A DNA stretch of 64,000 bases from Christensenella timonensis. GTDB lineage: Bacteria > Bacillota > Clostridia > Christensenellales > Christensenellaceae. The stretch lies in the NCBI RefSeq assembly GCF_900087015.1, contig NZ_FLKP01000002.1, positions 1,798,001-1,862,000 on the forward strand, in the 5' to 3' direction. Position 1 is the stretch's first letter; every line of letters starts with the position of its first letter. This document shows positions 1-9,233 of the stretch, in pieces. The notes beneath the pieces are model-generated. The model saw only the letters and a list, made by a program, of their open reading frames with translations. It was not told the DNA's origin and did not search any database. The position numbers and the translations under genes are program-made.

Positions 1-860
1 TCCATTAGCTCTTTCAGGTAAGCCCCAAAATCTTGTTTTAAATCGTCACGATCCAGCGCGAACTCGCACGTCGCTTTCAAAAATCCCAGCCTGTCGCCTA
101 CGTCATAGCGTTTTCCCTCGAATTCATAGGCATAGATCGGCTCCTTTGCAAGCAAGTTCTGCAGCGCGTCCGTAAGCTGTATCTCGCCGCCTTTTCCGGG
201 CTGCGTGTTATCGATCGCATGGAATATCTCGGGCGTGATGACATACCTTCCCATGATCCCCAGGTCAGACGGCGCTTCTTCGCTTGACGGCTTTTCGACC
301 AACTGTTCCACCTTGTGCAGCCGCCCATCCATATCCTTTGTAGCGATGATACCGTATTTATCCGTATCCTTTGCCGCCACCTTCTGTACGCCGATCACGG
401 TGGAACCACATTCTTCATAGGCATCGATCAGCTGCTTAAGCGCCGGCTGATTGCTTTTGACAATATCGTCGCCCAGGATCACGCCGAACGGCTCATCGCC
501 GATAAAGTCGCGCGCCGTACCAATCGCGTGGCCGAGACCCAGCGGTTCTTTTTGCCGCACATACATCACATGGACGAGGTTTGCGATATCATCTACAAGC
601 TGCAGCAAGTCGCATTTTCCCTTTTTATTGAGTTCCAGCTCCAGTTCGATCGATTTATCAAAATGATCTTCGATCGCACGTTTGCTCCGGCCAGTGATAA
701 TGACAATGCTTTCGATCCCGCTGGCAACCGCTTCTTCCACGATGTATTGGATCGTCGGCTTATCGACGATAGGCAGCATCTCTTTCGGCTGCGCCTTTGT
801 CGCGGGTAAAAAGCGGGTTCCAAGGCCCGCCGCCGGGATCACTGCTTTTCTGATTTTCAT
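1..860 (-). CDS. galU: UTP-glucose-1-phosphate uridylyltransferase, C-terminus cut by window edge
   Basis: Makes UDP-glucose from UTP and glucose-1-phosphate in the cytosol, feeding cell-wall and glycolipid glycosylation. The protein starts [19 protein letters not shown], the nucleotidyltransferase signature with the glycine-rich nucleotide loop, then [18 protein letters not shown], and continues with typical GalU stretches such as [16 protein letters not shown] and VEKPS. About 286 residues are visible of a family length near 290-300, so only the last few residues are missing to the left. Its ATG overlaps the stop of the upstream acyltransferase by four bases (ATGA), so the two are translationally coupled. 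Identification is from motif recall and is secure. Confidence 0.95.
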   Translation of the reverse strand, partial: MKIRKAVIPAAGLGTRFLPATKAQPKEMLPIVDKPTIQYIVEEAVASGIESIVIITGRSKRAIEDHFDKSIELELELNKKGKCDLLQLVDDIANLVHVMYVRQKEPLGLGHAIGTARDFIGDEPFGVILGDDIVKSNQPALKQLIDAYEECGSTVIGVQKVAAKDTDKYGIIATKDMDGRLHKVEQLVEKPSSEEAPSDLGIMGRYVITPEIFHAIDNTQPGKGGEIQLTDALQNLLAKEPIYAYEFEGKRYDVGDRLGFLKATCEFALDRDDLKQDFGAYLKELM

Positions 861-1654
861 TTCAGTCCTCCATAATAGTCATCTATCATTTTTTGCATCT
901 GTTCTTTTACATAGCGGCACATAAGAACCGTTTGTTTAGGCTCTTTTAAGCCCTCCGTTCCCGGCACGTCTTTTAAATAGACCGGCTTGCCGACAATCAG
1001 GTTAATTTTATTCTTCTTGGGAAAAACAAAGGTCAGCGGCAGTACCGGCACATCGTTTTTTACCGCAAAATGGAACGCACCGTTTTTGAATTTCCGCAGT
1101 CCCTTGCAATACGGCGATATCTCCGCTTCCGGATAAATGTGTACCTTGCGCGTTGTGTTTTGAAGCGTATCGTTCATCTGTTCGAAAAAGCGCTCGAAGT
1201 TCTTGAGGTCAGACGGCAGTGGAACCCCACGCAACACGCGTACCAGCCCTCCGATAATAAAGGCCTCAAAGTTATGCTTCAATGCCACAAAATAAGGCGC
1301 GCTGGGATAAAAGACATACGTAAGCATCGGCGAATCCATATTGTGCACGTGATTTGCCACCGTGATGGCCGAGGTCTTCCTCACCAGCTTGGCATTTTCT
1401 TTTCCGATCACATGGAACCCCCAGCGTATCTTAAAAAACAGATAGGCAAAAGGCATTCCCACAAACATGGCAAAATAGTATAAAAAGCGCAAAAAAACAT
1501 TTTTCGTCATATACTGGTAATCTTCGTCAAGATGCAGCTTGATCGGAGCCCACATCCTTTCGGCAGTACCTTTTCTGCGCTGCGGTTGTTCCCCTGCGGC
1601 TTCTTCCGCTTCTGTTTTCCGGCCCTCTTCAGTCATTTCCACATTATTCCCCAA
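857..1654 (-). CDS. 1-acyl-sn-glycerol-3-phosphate acyltransferase family protein (PlsC-like)
   Basis: Likely acylates a lysophospholipid such as lysophosphatidate at the membrane. The acyltransferase motif I (H-x4-D) is seen as NHVHNMDSP near residue 95, a motif II-like stretch as [10 protein letters not shown], and motif III as IYPEAEIS where most family members have PEGTR; a hydrophobic segment near residues 50-70 anchors it. The length, 265 residues, is normal. The N-terminal ~30 residues are charged and poorly conserved in type. It overlaps yjbQ upstream by 11 bases and galU downstream by four, so the three form one operon. The precise acyl acceptor cannot be told; glycolipid synthesis is possible given galU. 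Confidence 0.85.
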   Translation of the reverse strand: MGNNVEMTEEGRKTEAEEAAGEQPQRRKGTAERMWAPIKLHLDEDYQYMTKNVFLRFLYYFAMFVGMPFAYLFFKIRWGFHVIGKENAKLVRKTSAITVANHVHNMDSPMLTYVFYPSAPYFVALKHNFEAFIIGGLVRVLRGVPLPSDLKNFERFFEQMNDTLQNTTRKVHIYPEAEISPYCKGLRKFKNGAFHFAVKNDVPVLPLTFVFPKKNKINLIVGKPVYLKDVPGTEGLKEPKQTVLMCRYVKEQMQKMIDDYYGGLK

Positions 1655-2060
1655 TAATCTTGATCATAATCTTTTTGTTTCTTTTTCCGTCAAACTCGCC
1701 ATAAAATATCTGTTCCCATGGCCCAAAGTCCAGCCTTCCGTCCGTGACCGCAACAACGACCTCGCGCCCCATAATCGAGCGCTTCAGGTGCGCGTCCGCA
1801 TTGTCCTCATAGCCGTTATGCGCATACTGGCTGTACGGCTTTTCCGGCGCCAGCCCTTCCAGCCACTTTTCAAAATCTGCATGCAGTCCGCTTTCATCAT
1901 CGTTGATAAACACGCTCGCCGTAATATGCATGGCGTTGACAAGGCACAAGCCTTCTTTGATCCCGCTTTTTGCAAGCGCTTCTTTTACATGCGGCGTAAT
2001 GTTTATAAATTGCCTTCTGTTTGGTATATTGAGCTCTAGAATCTTCCGATAACTTTTCAT
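1644..2060 (-). CDS. YjbQ/UPF0047 family protein (secondary thiamine-phosphate synthase type)
   Basis: A 138-residue single-domain protein of the YjbQ family. Visible signatures are the C-terminal third with [18 protein letters not shown] and the central [11 protein letters not shown] (metal-site His region). Some family members show weak thiamine-phosphate synthase activity, but the physiological role is unsettled. First gene of the yjbQ-plsC-galU operon: a sigma-A promoter sits about 40 bases upstream. Start ATG chosen because it gives the usual family N-terminus. Confidence 0.85.
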   Translation of the reverse strand: MKSYRKILELNIPNRRQFINITPHVKEALAKSGIKEGLCLVNAMHITASVFINDDESGLHADFEKWLEGLAPEKPYSQYAHNGYEDNADAHLKRSIMGREVVVAVTDGRLDFGPWEQIFYGEFDGKRNKKIMIKIIGE

Positions 2061-2098
2061 CGCAACAGCATCCTCTTCTTCGTAACAATAGATATTAT

Positions 2099-2128
2099 AT
2101 TATATCATAAATTTCTGTCTATTCACAA
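2099..2128 (-). promoter_or_regulatory. sigma-A promoter of the yjbQ-plsC-galU operon
   Basis: On the minus strand, TTGTGA (2123-2128) and TATAAT (2099-2104) are separated by 18 bases. A second overlapping TATAAT copy lies five bases further downstream. It is correctly placed about 40 bases before the yjbQ start codon. Confidence 0.7.
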
Positions 2129-2131
2129 GCC

Positions 2132-2163
2132 AAAACACCCGCAAGATAACCTGCGGGTGTTTT
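2132..2163 (-). terminator. Rho-independent terminator
   Basis: Perfect 12-bp inverted repeat (AAAACACCCGCA / TGCGGGTGTTTT) with an eight-base loop. It ends the transcript of the membrane protein gene to its right, reading leftward into a T run, and insulates it from the yjbQ promoter. Confidence 0.85.
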
Positions 2164-2183
2164 ATTTCCTTGCTTTTACCTTC

Positions 2184-3083
2184 TTATTTCTCTTCTTCCG
2201 GCTTGTCTTCCACCGTCTCTTCGGCTACGACCTCCGTTTCGATGACCACTTCTTCTTCCGCTGCTTTTTCTTCCGCCTGTGCCGCTTCTTCTTCCATGAT
2301 CTCCGCAGCTGCTTTCGCTTCCACAAACGCTTCGCCTTCTGCAGCCATTTCTTCTACTTCGTCCGCGATCTCGTCCACGCGCGCTTCAATGCGCTCTACG
2401 ATATCCGCTTCCTCGTCGCTCATGGCAAAAATCACCTTGTCAAACGTCCGCTTACTGCGCGTGATCAACGCGAGCAAAAGGATAAAAAGGTTGAGCGCTG
2501 CATTAATAGACAGTGCCACGACCAAATTATAGATTGCCAAGGCTTCAGTAGACATCAACGACGTGAGCATGATAACAAAGAAAATAACAGACATGACCAC
2601 CGATGCTGCCAAGCATGCCCACTGAATCGCATTGATTCTTTTTTTGTCGCTACTGTCCCAGCCAGCAACCATTGTGACCGCTGCGACTGTAAGCACGATC
2701 CAAGGGATATAAGTTGCATAGAAGTTGATATTCGTCGCAGCTTGCGCCCAGCTTGAAAAAAATGTCGTTGAATACATCGTACTTAAAATCAGCACGCCCC
2801 ACATGAACACCTTCGAAAAAACTTCCCTTTTTTCCCTGGCCACAAAGATAGAGAGAATAAATAATACCATCGCTATCAATGCGAAGCCGCCGACGATATA
2901 TACATTATTCAGATAAATCTCCAAAGACAAAGTTGCGCCCGCTGTTGCGGCGTATGTTGACATGAACCCAAAAAATGATACAAAAAACCCTACTGCGACC
3001 AAGACCAACAGGATCGAAACGATTATCACTCCCCAGTTTGCCCGTTTCTTCGACAATTGCTCTTTTTTTACTGTTTCTTCCAT
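2184..3083 (-). CDS. Polytopic membrane protein with Glu/Ala-rich C-terminal tail, unknown function
   Basis: I do not recognise a characterised family. The 299-residue protein has a short basic N-terminus, about six hydrophobic segments (near residues 17-40, 60-82, 90-112, 124-142, 152-175 and 183-207), then from about residue 218 a strongly acidic tail dominated by Glu, Ala and Val that probably forms a helix or coiled coil in the cytosol. ATG is preceded by AAGGAAGG at eight bases. It is a single-gene unit with its own terminator. The tail is low-complexity, so database hits to it would be compositional rather than informative. Confidence 0.7.
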   Translation of the reverse strand: MEETVKKEQLSKKRANWGVIIVSILLVLVAVGFFVSFFGFMSTYAATAGATLSLEIYLNNVYIVGGFALIAMVLFILSIFVAREKREVFSKVFMWGVLILSTMYSTTFFSSWAQAATNINFYATYIPWIVLTVAAVTMVAGWDSSDKKRINAIQWACLAASVVMSVIFFVIMLTSLMSTEALAIYNLVVALSINAALNLFILLLALITRSKRTFDKVIFAMSDEEADIVERIEARVDEIADEVEEMAAEGEAFVEAKAAAEIMEEEAAQAEEKAAEEEVVIETEVVAEETVEDKPEEEK

Positions 3084-3148
3084 TGAAGATACCTTCCTTT
3101 CTTTATAAAAGCATATGTAATGATGTGATACTTCCCATTGCTTAAAAA

Positions 3149-4807
3149 CTATTTACTGTCTTTTTCCCGCAGCTCCACACGCCTGATCTTCCCGCTGATA
3201 GTCTTAGGCAATTCCGTTACGAATTCGATCTCGCGCGGGTATTTGTACGGTGCGGTCGACTTTTTAACATGATCCTGCAACTCTTTTTTCAGCGCGTCGC
3301 TCGGCTCATAGCCCTCCGCAAGGACGATCGTTGCTTTTACGATCTGTCCGCGTTCCGGATGCGGCACGCCGGTGATCGCCGTTTCCAATACCGCCGGATG
3401 CTCCATCAGCGCGCTTTCCACTTCAAACGGCCCAATGCGGTACCCGGAAGACTTGATGACGTCGTCTGCACGTCCGACATACCAGAAGTACCCCTCTTCA
3501 TCCTTCCATGCAACGTCTCCCGTACGGTAAAGCCCATTGTTCCAAACTTTCCGCGTGAGTTCGTCGTCTTTGTAATATCCAAGGAACATCCCCGTCGGGA
3601 TTTTCTTATCCGTACGTACGACGATTTCCCCTGTTTCGCCGGGAGAGCAAGACTCCCCTTTTTCATTGATGATATCAATATCGTACATCGCATTCGGTTT
3701 CCCCATAGAGCCCGGACGCGGTTCCATCCAGATAAAGTTGCCGATCGTAACGGTGAGCTCTGTCTGGCCGTAAATTTCCATCAGCTTGAGCCCTGTCGCT
3801 TCCAAAAACTGGTAATATACCTCCGGGTTCAGCGGTTCCCCGGCGATCGTTGCATATTTCAACGACGAAAGATCGTATTTTGTAAGGTCTTCCTTGATGA
3901 AATACCGGTAGATCGTCGGCGGCGCACAAAACGTCGTGATCTTGTACTGCTCGATTTTCTTGAGCAGCCTGTCGGGCACGAACTTGTCCATATCATATAC
4001 GAAAATACAGGTTTCCGCCAGCCATTGCCCATAGAGCTTACCCCATGCGCTTTTGGCCCAGCCGGTTTCCGCAACCGTCAGGTGCATACCGTCAGGGTCG
4101 GCATTGTGCCAATATACAGCCGTCACGATATGCCCCAGGGGGTACACAAAATTGTGCGCGACCATCTTAGGCATACCCGTTGTCCCGGATGTAAAGTATA
4201 AAAGCATGATATCGTCGTTATGCGTTGCTTCCTCTCCCTGCGGGCGCTCGAAAACATCGCCGTACTTTTCCATTTCCGTCCAGAACTCCAGCCATCCGTC
4301 GCGTTGCTCGCCGACGATCACTTTCTTTTCCAGCGTGGGCGAATCCGCAACCGCATCTTCCACATGTTCTTTTAATTCGCCGTCCTTTGTGCTGATGATC
4401 ATCTTGACGCCGGCAGCGTTGTTGCGGTATACGATATCCTTTTTGGTCAACAGGTGCGTCGCCGGGATGGCGATCGCCCCCAGCTTGTGCAGCGCCATGA
4501 TCGCGATCCAAAATTCATAATGGCGCTTTAAGATCAGCATGACCTTGTCGCCTTTTTTGATTCCTTCCGCTTTCAGGAAATTAGCCGCCTGGCTGGAAAG
4601 CCTGCTCATATCGGCAAACGTGAATATGCGTTCTTCCCCTGCGTCGTTTGTCCACAAAAGCGCCCGCTTATCAGGCTGTTCTTTTGCCAATACGTCCAAA
4701 ACATCGAAAGCGAAGTTGAAATCCTCCGGCACGATCGTTTTGAACCTTTGCGCAAAATCTTCGTAGCTTGAAAATCCTGTCGTACTGTATTTCTCAAATA
4801 TCCTCAT
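3149..4807 (-). CDS. Acyl-CoA synthetase, AMP-forming (acetyl-/medium-chain type)
   Basis: Activates a carboxylic acid to acyl-AMP then acyl-CoA. The AMP-binding signature [13 protein letters not shown] lies near residue 215, followed by IYGQTE, the YRTGDVAW hinge region and [12 protein letters not shown]; the C-terminal catalytic lysine motif [10 protein letters not shown] is intact. The 552-residue length fits the ACSM/acetyl-CoA synthetase group. An in-frame GTG 21 bases upstream (4828) overlaps the preceding stop, but the ATG at 4807 has a better-placed AGG-rich site. It follows an XRE-cupin regulator gene directly; that pairing is common in anaerobes and suggests control by the acid or its CoA ester. 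Substrate is not predictable here. Confidence 0.88.
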   Translation of the reverse strand: MRIFEKYSTTGFSSYEDFAQRFKTIVPEDFNFAFDVLDVLAKEQPDKRALLWTNDAGEERIFTFADMSRLSSQAANFLKAEGIKKGDKVMLILKRHYEFWIAIMALHKLGAIAIPATHLLTKKDIVYRNNAAGVKMIISTKDGELKEHVEDAVADSPTLEKKVIVGEQRDGWLEFWTEMEKYGDVFERPQGEEATHNDDIMLLYFTSGTTGMPKMVAHNFVYPLGHIVTAVYWHNADPDGMHLTVAETGWAKSAWGKLYGQWLAETCIFVYDMDKFVPDRLLKKIEQYKITTFCAPPTIYRYFIKEDLTKYDLSSLKYATIAGEPLNPEVYYQFLEATGLKLMEIYGQTELTVTIGNFIWMEPRPGSMGKPNAMYDIDIINEKGESCSPGETGEIVVRTDKKIPTGMFLGYYKDDELTRKVWNNGLYRTGDVAWKDEEGYFWYVGRADDVIKSSGYRIGPFEVESALMEHPAVLETAITGVPHPERGQIVKATIVLAEGYEPSDALKKELQDHVKKSTAPYKYPREIEFVTELPKTISGKIRRVELREKDSK

Positions 4808-4824
4808 GCGTCTTATACCTGTCC

Positions 4825-5397
4825 TCACTTGGAAATGATCGCTAAAAACTTACAGGGCTGCCCATTTTCCGCACGCATCGCGTGCGGCGTGGAAGCATCA
4901 AAATAAACGACGTCGCCTTCATGGAGCAGGACTGCCGAATCCTGTATGAAAAGCGTCATACTTCCTTCCACAACATAATTGAGTTCCTGTCCTTCGTGCG
5001 TATTTTTCTGAACGGCATCCGTATCCTTGGGTTCCACCGTTACCAGGAACGGTTCCATATGCCGGTTTTTGAAAATATATGCCAGATGCTGGTATTTATA
5101 CGCTTTGCGCCGCTCCATTTTCAGGCCCTCGCCTTTCCTGACCAGCGAATACGTCTTCAGCTTCGCATTTTCACCCGTCAAAAGCTCGGTGATGTCGATC
5201 CCCAGCCGGTTTGCGGCCGTATACAGGAAGCTGAACGGAAAGTCCCTGTTTCCCGCTTCATATTCCAGATATTCTTCTTCCGTCTTTCCGGTAAGTTCCG
5301 CCATTTCTAAAGGCGTGATCTCCTCGATTTCACGAAGTGCACGCAATCTCTGCGCAATTTCCTTGATCTGATCCATCCTTACACCAACTTTCCACAC
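4825..5397 (-). CDS. XRE-family transcriptional regulator with cupin sensor domain
   Basis: 190 residues: an N-terminal helix-turn-helix (about residues 8-65, with the typical [20 protein letters not shown] pattern) and a C-terminal cupin barrel (about 110-188) containing [11 protein letters not shown] and [15 protein letters not shown], which keep metal-site His/Glu positions. Such proteins usually bind a small ligand and repress or activate a neighbouring metabolic gene, here the acyl-CoA synthetase with which it overlaps or abuts. GTG at 5397 is chosen because GGAG lies seven bases upstream; an internal ATG at 5376 has no comparable site. Confidence 0.87.
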   Translation of the reverse strand: MWKVGVRMDQIKEIAQRLRALREIEEITPLEMAELTGKTEEEYLEYEAGNRDFPFSFLYTAANRLGIDITELLTGENAKLKTYSLVRKGEGLKMERRKAYKYQHLAYIFKNRHMEPFLVTVEPKDTDAVQKNTHEGQELNYVVEGSMTLFIQDSAVLLHEGDVVYFDASTPHAMRAENGQPCKFLAIISK

Positions 5398-5437
5398 AGA
5401 AAAGCTCCATGCTGCCGCACAGAGCCCCGGGTCTATT

Positions 5438-5914
5438 CTACTTTACTTTGACTTCTTCACTTTGGAATACCGCGATGACGCCTTTCTGATCCCAAATCGT
5501 ATGCTTCCCTGTCAGGTTCTGGAATTTATTGCCGTATGCCTTTTTGACTTCATCCGGCTGTCCGTCCGCTTTCTGCGTATCGAACGTGATAAAACCATAT
5601 ACCACTTCCGGCCATTCGTCCACGACTTTGAAATCCCATGTCAGGTTATCGCCGTTTTTGGTGATCTTTTGCTGCTCAAGCGTAATGCCGTTTGCATTCA
5701 GAACGGAAATAATACCGTTGGTACCGTCCATCAGGTTTGTTTCCCCTGAGACCGTCAATGTATCCCCATTCAGCACGGCCTGGCAGGAACCCGTCGCCTC
5801 TGTTGTCGTTCCGTCCGGCTCCGGGCGCTTGATTTCCTGCGCGCCGTTGCAGCCGCTAAAGATGAATGCAGCCACCATGGTAACCGCCAATAATAGTATA
5901 AGTTTTTTCTTCAT
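5438..5914 (-). CDS. Predicted lipoprotein of unknown function
   Basis: 158 residues beginning MKKKLILLLAVTMVAAFIFS with the lipobox FSGC, so Cys22 should be lipidated and the mature protein held on the outer face of the membrane. The rest is a mostly beta-predicted domain with no motif I recognise; a Thr-rich segment follows the lipid anchor. AGGG lies five bases before ATG. A good promoter precedes it, and the XRE gene begins 40 bases downstream, so co-transcription with the regulator and acyl-CoA synthetase is possible because no terminator separates them. Confidence 0.75.
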   Translation of the reverse strand: MKKKLILLLAVTMVAAFIFSGCNGAQEIKRPEPDGTTTEATGSCQAVLNGDTLTVSGETNLMDGTNGIISVLNANGITLEQQKITKNGDNLTWDFKVVDEWPEVVYGFITFDTQKADGQPDEVKKAYGNKFQNLTGKHTIWDQKGVIAVFQSEEVKVK

Positions 5915-5954
5915 ATTTGCCCTGTTTGCCCCTTTCGCAAAAACACCTTATAAT

Positions 5955-5983
5955 AGTATAGTAAAAACGCTGCCGGATGTAAA
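5955..5983 (-). promoter_or_regulatory. sigma-A promoter of the lipoprotein gene
   Basis: Minus strand TTTACA (5978-5983), 17-base spacer, TATACT (5955-5960), about 40 bases upstream of the lipoprotein ATG. Confidence 0.7.
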
Positions 5984-6005
5984 GTTTTTTCATTGAAAAC
6001 AGACA

Positions 6006-6608
6006 CTATATTTCTATGCTCAGCATACCGCCCCGCCAGCACTTTTTCGTATCCCATGCCCTGTCAAAATCAAAGACATGCTTTTGGCCCCACGTCGCAA
6101 AGGTAACTTCCATATCTTCCCCTTTTTCCTCATATCCCGTGAGGTTGAACCAATGCCATTCGTATTCGTCGAAGCCCGGGTCGGCGTGCTTGAGCATCAG
6201 GTACATGACCGGCAGGCCGCCATCTATGGATTGCTTTACAAACCGACGCGCCGCAAGGGGGGCCTCGCATCCCGGCAGCTTCTTCAGCGTAACATCCACC
6301 CCGGTCGTCGCAATATATTTCATGAACATTTTTTCAAATTTATCAATGCTCGTAAGCCCGCCGATTCCCGGATGGATATACTGGAACATCGTTTCAAAAA
6401 AGCGCAGGAAATCTTCCTTTGTCACACACTCCGTGTCGTAAGGATACAGCTTTTTGAATTGCGGGAATTCTTTGGCCAGGTAAATGCAGGCTTCACATGC
6501 ACATACGGCCGAGCATCCGCCCAGCTTCATCATCGGATGCGTATGCCAGTTTTGATCTCCGCCGTAATACTTTCCGTCTATGTTTACAAAATCAAGTTCT
6601 CTTTTCAT
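6006..6608 (-). CDS. C39-like cysteine peptidase family protein (predicted)
   Basis: The 200-residue protein has MMKLGGCSAVCACEACIYLA near residue 25, resembling the Gly-Cys-(Ser/Gly) nucleophile start of papain-fold C39-type domains, and a later WHWFNLTGY segment that could supply the catalytic His, followed by FATWGQ. No signal peptide, so it is probably cytosolic. The function is inferred from these patterns only. An upstream extension to 6689 is possible but the ATG at 6608 follows a TATAAT box by exactly six bases, suggesting a leaderless message and leaving no room for a ribosome binding site. It is divergent from fhs. Confidence 0.6.
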   Translation of the reverse strand: MKRELDFVNIDGKYYGGDQNWHTHPMMKLGGCSAVCACEACIYLAKEFPQFKKLYPYDTECVTKEDFLRFFETMFQYIHPGIGGLTSIDKFEKMFMKYIATTGVDVTLKKLPGCEAPLAARRFVKQSIDGGLPVMYLMLKHADPGFDEYEWHWFNLTGYEEKGEDMEVTFATWGQKHVFDFDRAWDTKKCWRGGMLSIEI

Positions 6609-6614
6609 AAGGTT

Positions 6615-6642
6615 ATTATAGCACATCCCCGTTGGTTGACAA
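6615..6642 (-). promoter_or_regulatory. Promoter of the C39-like peptidase gene, predicts a leaderless mRNA
   Basis: Minus strand TTGTCA (6637-6642), 16-base spacer, TATAAT (6615-6620). The ATG starts at 6608, so a transcript starting seven bases after the -10 begins at or next to the start codon. Its -35 shares five bases with the opposite-strand fhs -35. Confidence 0.65.
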
Positions 6643-6664
6643 ACTCCCATATATATATCAAAAT
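6636..6664 (+). promoter_or_regulatory. Candidate fhs promoter overlapping the divergent promoter
   Basis: Perfect TTGACA (6636-6641), 17 bases, then CAAAAT (6659-6664, four of six matches). The -35 overlaps the opposite -35 at 6637-6642, so the two promoters should compete for polymerase. Confidence 0.5.
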
Positions 6665-6710
6665 AGAAATACTTGCTGCAATTTCGCATATGATTTGAGG
6701 AGAAAACACG

Positions 6711-8381
6711 ATGAACAACGACTTAAAAATAGCAAATTCCATTACCGCCGAGCCAATCGACCGCATAGCGGAGACGCTGGGCATTGACGAAGAATACCTG
6801 ATCCACTACGGAAAAAGCATTGCCAAAGTTTCCCTGGAAGCGCTTGAAAAAATGCAGGAAGCTCCATCCGGCAAACTTATCCTGGTCACCGCGATCAGCC
6901 CTACCCCTGCCGGCGAAGGCAAAACGACCGTATCCATCGGTCTTGCCGACGGTCTTTCCAGAAATGGGAAAAAAGCTTGCCTTGCCCTGCGCGAGCCTTC
7001 CTTAGGGCCGATCTTCGGCATCAAGGGCGGCGCGACGGGCGGCGGATATGCACAGGCGATCCCCATGGAGGATATCAACCTGCATTTCACAGGCGATATC
7101 TCTGCCGTGACGACTGCAAACAACCTGTTGTGCGCCATGATCGATAACCACATTTACCATGGGAACGAGCTGCGTCTCGACGTCAATAATATCGTGTTCA
7201 AACGCTGTATGGACATGAACGACCGCGCCCTGCGCAACATCGTATGCGGGCTCGGGCAGCGCAGCGACGGCGTACCGCGTGAAGATGGATTCAATATCAC
7301 CGCGGCTTCAGAGGTCATGGCCATTTTATGTATGGCGACCGACCTGGCCGACCTGAAAAAACGCCTGGGCAATATCACCATCGGCTACAACCTGGACGGC
7401 GAGGCCGTTTTTGCCAAAGACCTGAAGGCGGGCGGCGCCATGGCTGTTGTTTTAAAGGAAGCGCTCAAGCCGAACCTGGTACAAACGCTCGAGCATACCC
7501 CCGTCTTTATGCACGGCGGCCCCTTTGCCAACATTGCCCACGGCTGCAACAGTATCCTTGCAACCAGGATGGCCCTTGCCTTTTCAGACTACACGGTCAC
7601 GGAAGCGGGCTTCGGCGCAGACCTTGGCGCGGAAAAATTTTTGGACATCAAATGCCGCAATGCGGATATCTGGCCGGACGCCGTTGTCCTTGTCGTCACG
7701 GCGCGCGCAATGAAATACCACGGCGGCGTCAAAAAGGATCTGGTGTCGGAAGAAAATGTGGATGCCCTGAAGCGCGGCCTTGTGAACCTCGACCGCCATG
7801 TTCACAATTTAACGGATATCTACGGGCTCCCGGTAGTGATCGCCATCAACCGTTTCACCTCTGATACGGAAGCGGAGATCGAGGCGCTCGTGCAGCACGC
7901 CGGCCATCTCGGCATTCCGGCATCGGTGTGCGACGTATGGGCCAAGGGCGGGGAAGGCGCGATCGAGCTGGCGCAATTGGTCGAGGAGGCGATCCCCGTA
8001 CATTCCTCTCCCAGCCATCCATACGACTATGCGCAGTCCATTGAAGAAAAAATCCGCGGCATCGCGACAAAGATCTATGGCGCCGAAGGCGTTGATTTTA
8101 CACGAAAGGCCTTACAAAAACTGCATATGTTTGAGCAACAGGGCTATGGCAACCTCCCTGTGTGCATTGCAAAGACACAGTATTCTTTTTCCGACGATGC
8201 CTCCAAACTGGGAGCGCCGGAATGTTTCCGCCTCGAAGTGCGTGACGTTCGCCTCAATTCAGGCGCGGGCTTTATCGTAGCCATGTGCGGGAACATCATG
8301 CGTATGCCCGGCCTGCCCAAACAGCCGGCGGCCATCAGCATCGATATCGACGAAAACGGCGAAACGCTCGGGCTGTTTTAA
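6711..8381 (+). CDS. fhs: Formate-tetrahydrofolate ligase
   Basis: Joins formate to THF with ATP, giving 10-formyl-THF for purine synthesis or the methyl branch of the Wood-Ljungdahl pathway. 556 residues, the normal length. The P-loop TPAGEGKTT lies at residues 65-73, followed by REPSLGPIFGIKGGATGGG, HFTGDISAVT and the C-terminal SGAGFIVAMCGNIMRMPGLP, all diagnostic. GAGGAG precedes ATG by eight bases. It is monocistronic with a strong bidirectional terminator; no folD or other one-carbon gene adjoins it, so a full acetogenic pathway cannot be claimed from this window. Confidence 0.97.
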   Translation: MNNDLKIANSITAEPIDRIAETLGIDEEYLIHYGKSIAKVSLEALEKMQEAPSGKLILVTAISPTPAGEGKTTVSIGLADGLSRNGKKACLALREPSLGPIFGIKGGATGGGYAQAIPMEDINLHFTGDISAVTTANNLLCAMIDNHIYHGNELRLDVNNIVFKRCMDMNDRALRNIVCGLGQRSDGVPREDGFNITAASEVMAILCMATDLADLKKRLGNITIGYNLDGEAVFAKDLKAGGAMAVVLKEALKPNLVQTLEHTPVFMHGGPFANIAHGCNSILATRMALAFSDYTVTEAGFGADLGAEKFLDIKCRNADIWPDAVVLVVTARAMKYHGGVKKDLVSEENVDALKRGLVNLDRHVHNLTDIYGLPVVIAINRFTSDTEAEIEALVQHAGHLGIPASVCDVWAKGGEGAIELAQLVEEAIPVHSSPSHPYDYAQSIEEKIRGIATKIYGAEGVDFTRKALQKLHMFEQQGYGNLPVCIAKTQYSFSDDASKLGAPECFRLEVRDVRLNSGAGFIVAMCGNIMRMPGLPKQPAAISIDIDENGETLGLF

Positions 8382-8388
8382 AGAATAC

Positions 8389-8421
8389 AAAAAAGCGCAT
8401 ACATATGGCATGCGCTTTTTT
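8389..8421. terminator. Bidirectional terminator between fhs and the RpiR-type regulator
   Basis: Perfect 12-bp stem (AAAAAAGCGCAT / ATGCGCTTTTTT) with T runs on both strands, placed between convergent genes. Confidence 0.9.
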
Positions 8422-8426
8422 ATTGC

Positions 8427-9197
8427 TTATTTTTGTTCGGTGATCCGCTTGTACATCAGTGTTTCGATGACCGCGATCATGCCGCAGCGCGACGTGATGT
8501 CAAGGTCGTCATACGAAACGTCGTCCGCAAAGATATAAAAATTCAAATCGCTCATGTTCTGGATGATATTGTTGTCCGCACGCGTGATGGAAATGATTGT
8601 CGGCGTCGCCACCGTTACGATCTGCTCGATGTAGCGCGCCAGGATTTTGTTGTTGCCCGAATAAGAAAGCACCAGCAACACATCCTCCCTTTTGATGCGC
8701 TTGACGATGGATGCGATCTCATAATCCTCCACCGGCGTTTCCACGTCGTAGCCGAGCACCATCAGGATACGGCGGATGTAGCGCGCCACATCTTCGGAAA
8801 GCCCACACCCTAAAATATATACCTTGGGATAACGATCCATGATCCGGTTGAACTTTTCGATTTTGTCGTTGCTGATCACCTTTACGGCTTCGATCACATT
8901 TTTCAGGTATTCTTCCTGGTAGTTCTCCTTGTGCATCACATTGGGGATCGTGATCTCACGCGAGGACATTTCCGTCAGCTGTATCATCGCCGTAAACTCC
9001 GCGTATCCGGAGAAGCCGAGCTTTTTTACAAAGCGGAACAGGGTGGTAGTCGACACAAAGCAGGCTGTCGCCAACTCACGGATGCTCATTTTCTTGACCT
9101 TGTGCATGTTTTTGACGACATAGTTAAAAATCTGACGCTCCGTGTTGGAGAGACTGTCAAGGCGTGAACTTGTAAATTGGTAAAAATCTTCCGTCAT
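8427..9197 (-). CDS. MurR/RpiR-family transcriptional regulator with SIS domain
   Basis: About 256 residues. The N-terminal HTH_6 domain (roughly residues 5-75) shows the pattern NTERQIFNYVV and TTTLFRFVKKLGFSGYAEF; the C-terminal SIS domain (about 115-240) has YILGCGLSEDVARYI and VLVLSYSGNNK, expected to bind a phosphosugar. The start at 9197 has GGGAG ten bases upstream; an ATG at 9218 would also be in frame. It follows the ABC exporter genes closely and ends the same operon, unusual for a family that typically controls sugar or cell-wall amino-sugar uptake; its ligand is not deducible. Confidence 0.87.
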   Translation of the reverse strand: MTEDFYQFTSSRLDSLSNTERQIFNYVVKNMHKVKKMSIRELATACFVSTTTLFRFVKKLGFSGYAEFTAMIQLTEMSSREITIPNVMHKENYQEEYLKNVIEAVKVISNDKIEKFNRIMDRYPKVYILGCGLSEDVARYIRRILMVLGYDVETPVEDYEIASIVKRIKREDVLLVLSYSGNNKILARYIEQIVTVATPTIISITRADNNIIQNMSDLNFYIFADDVSYDDLDITSRCGMIAVIETLMYKRITEQK

Positions 9198-9233
9198 CGC
9201 TTCAGCACTCCCTTCCATTTTTCTTTTTAAGCG

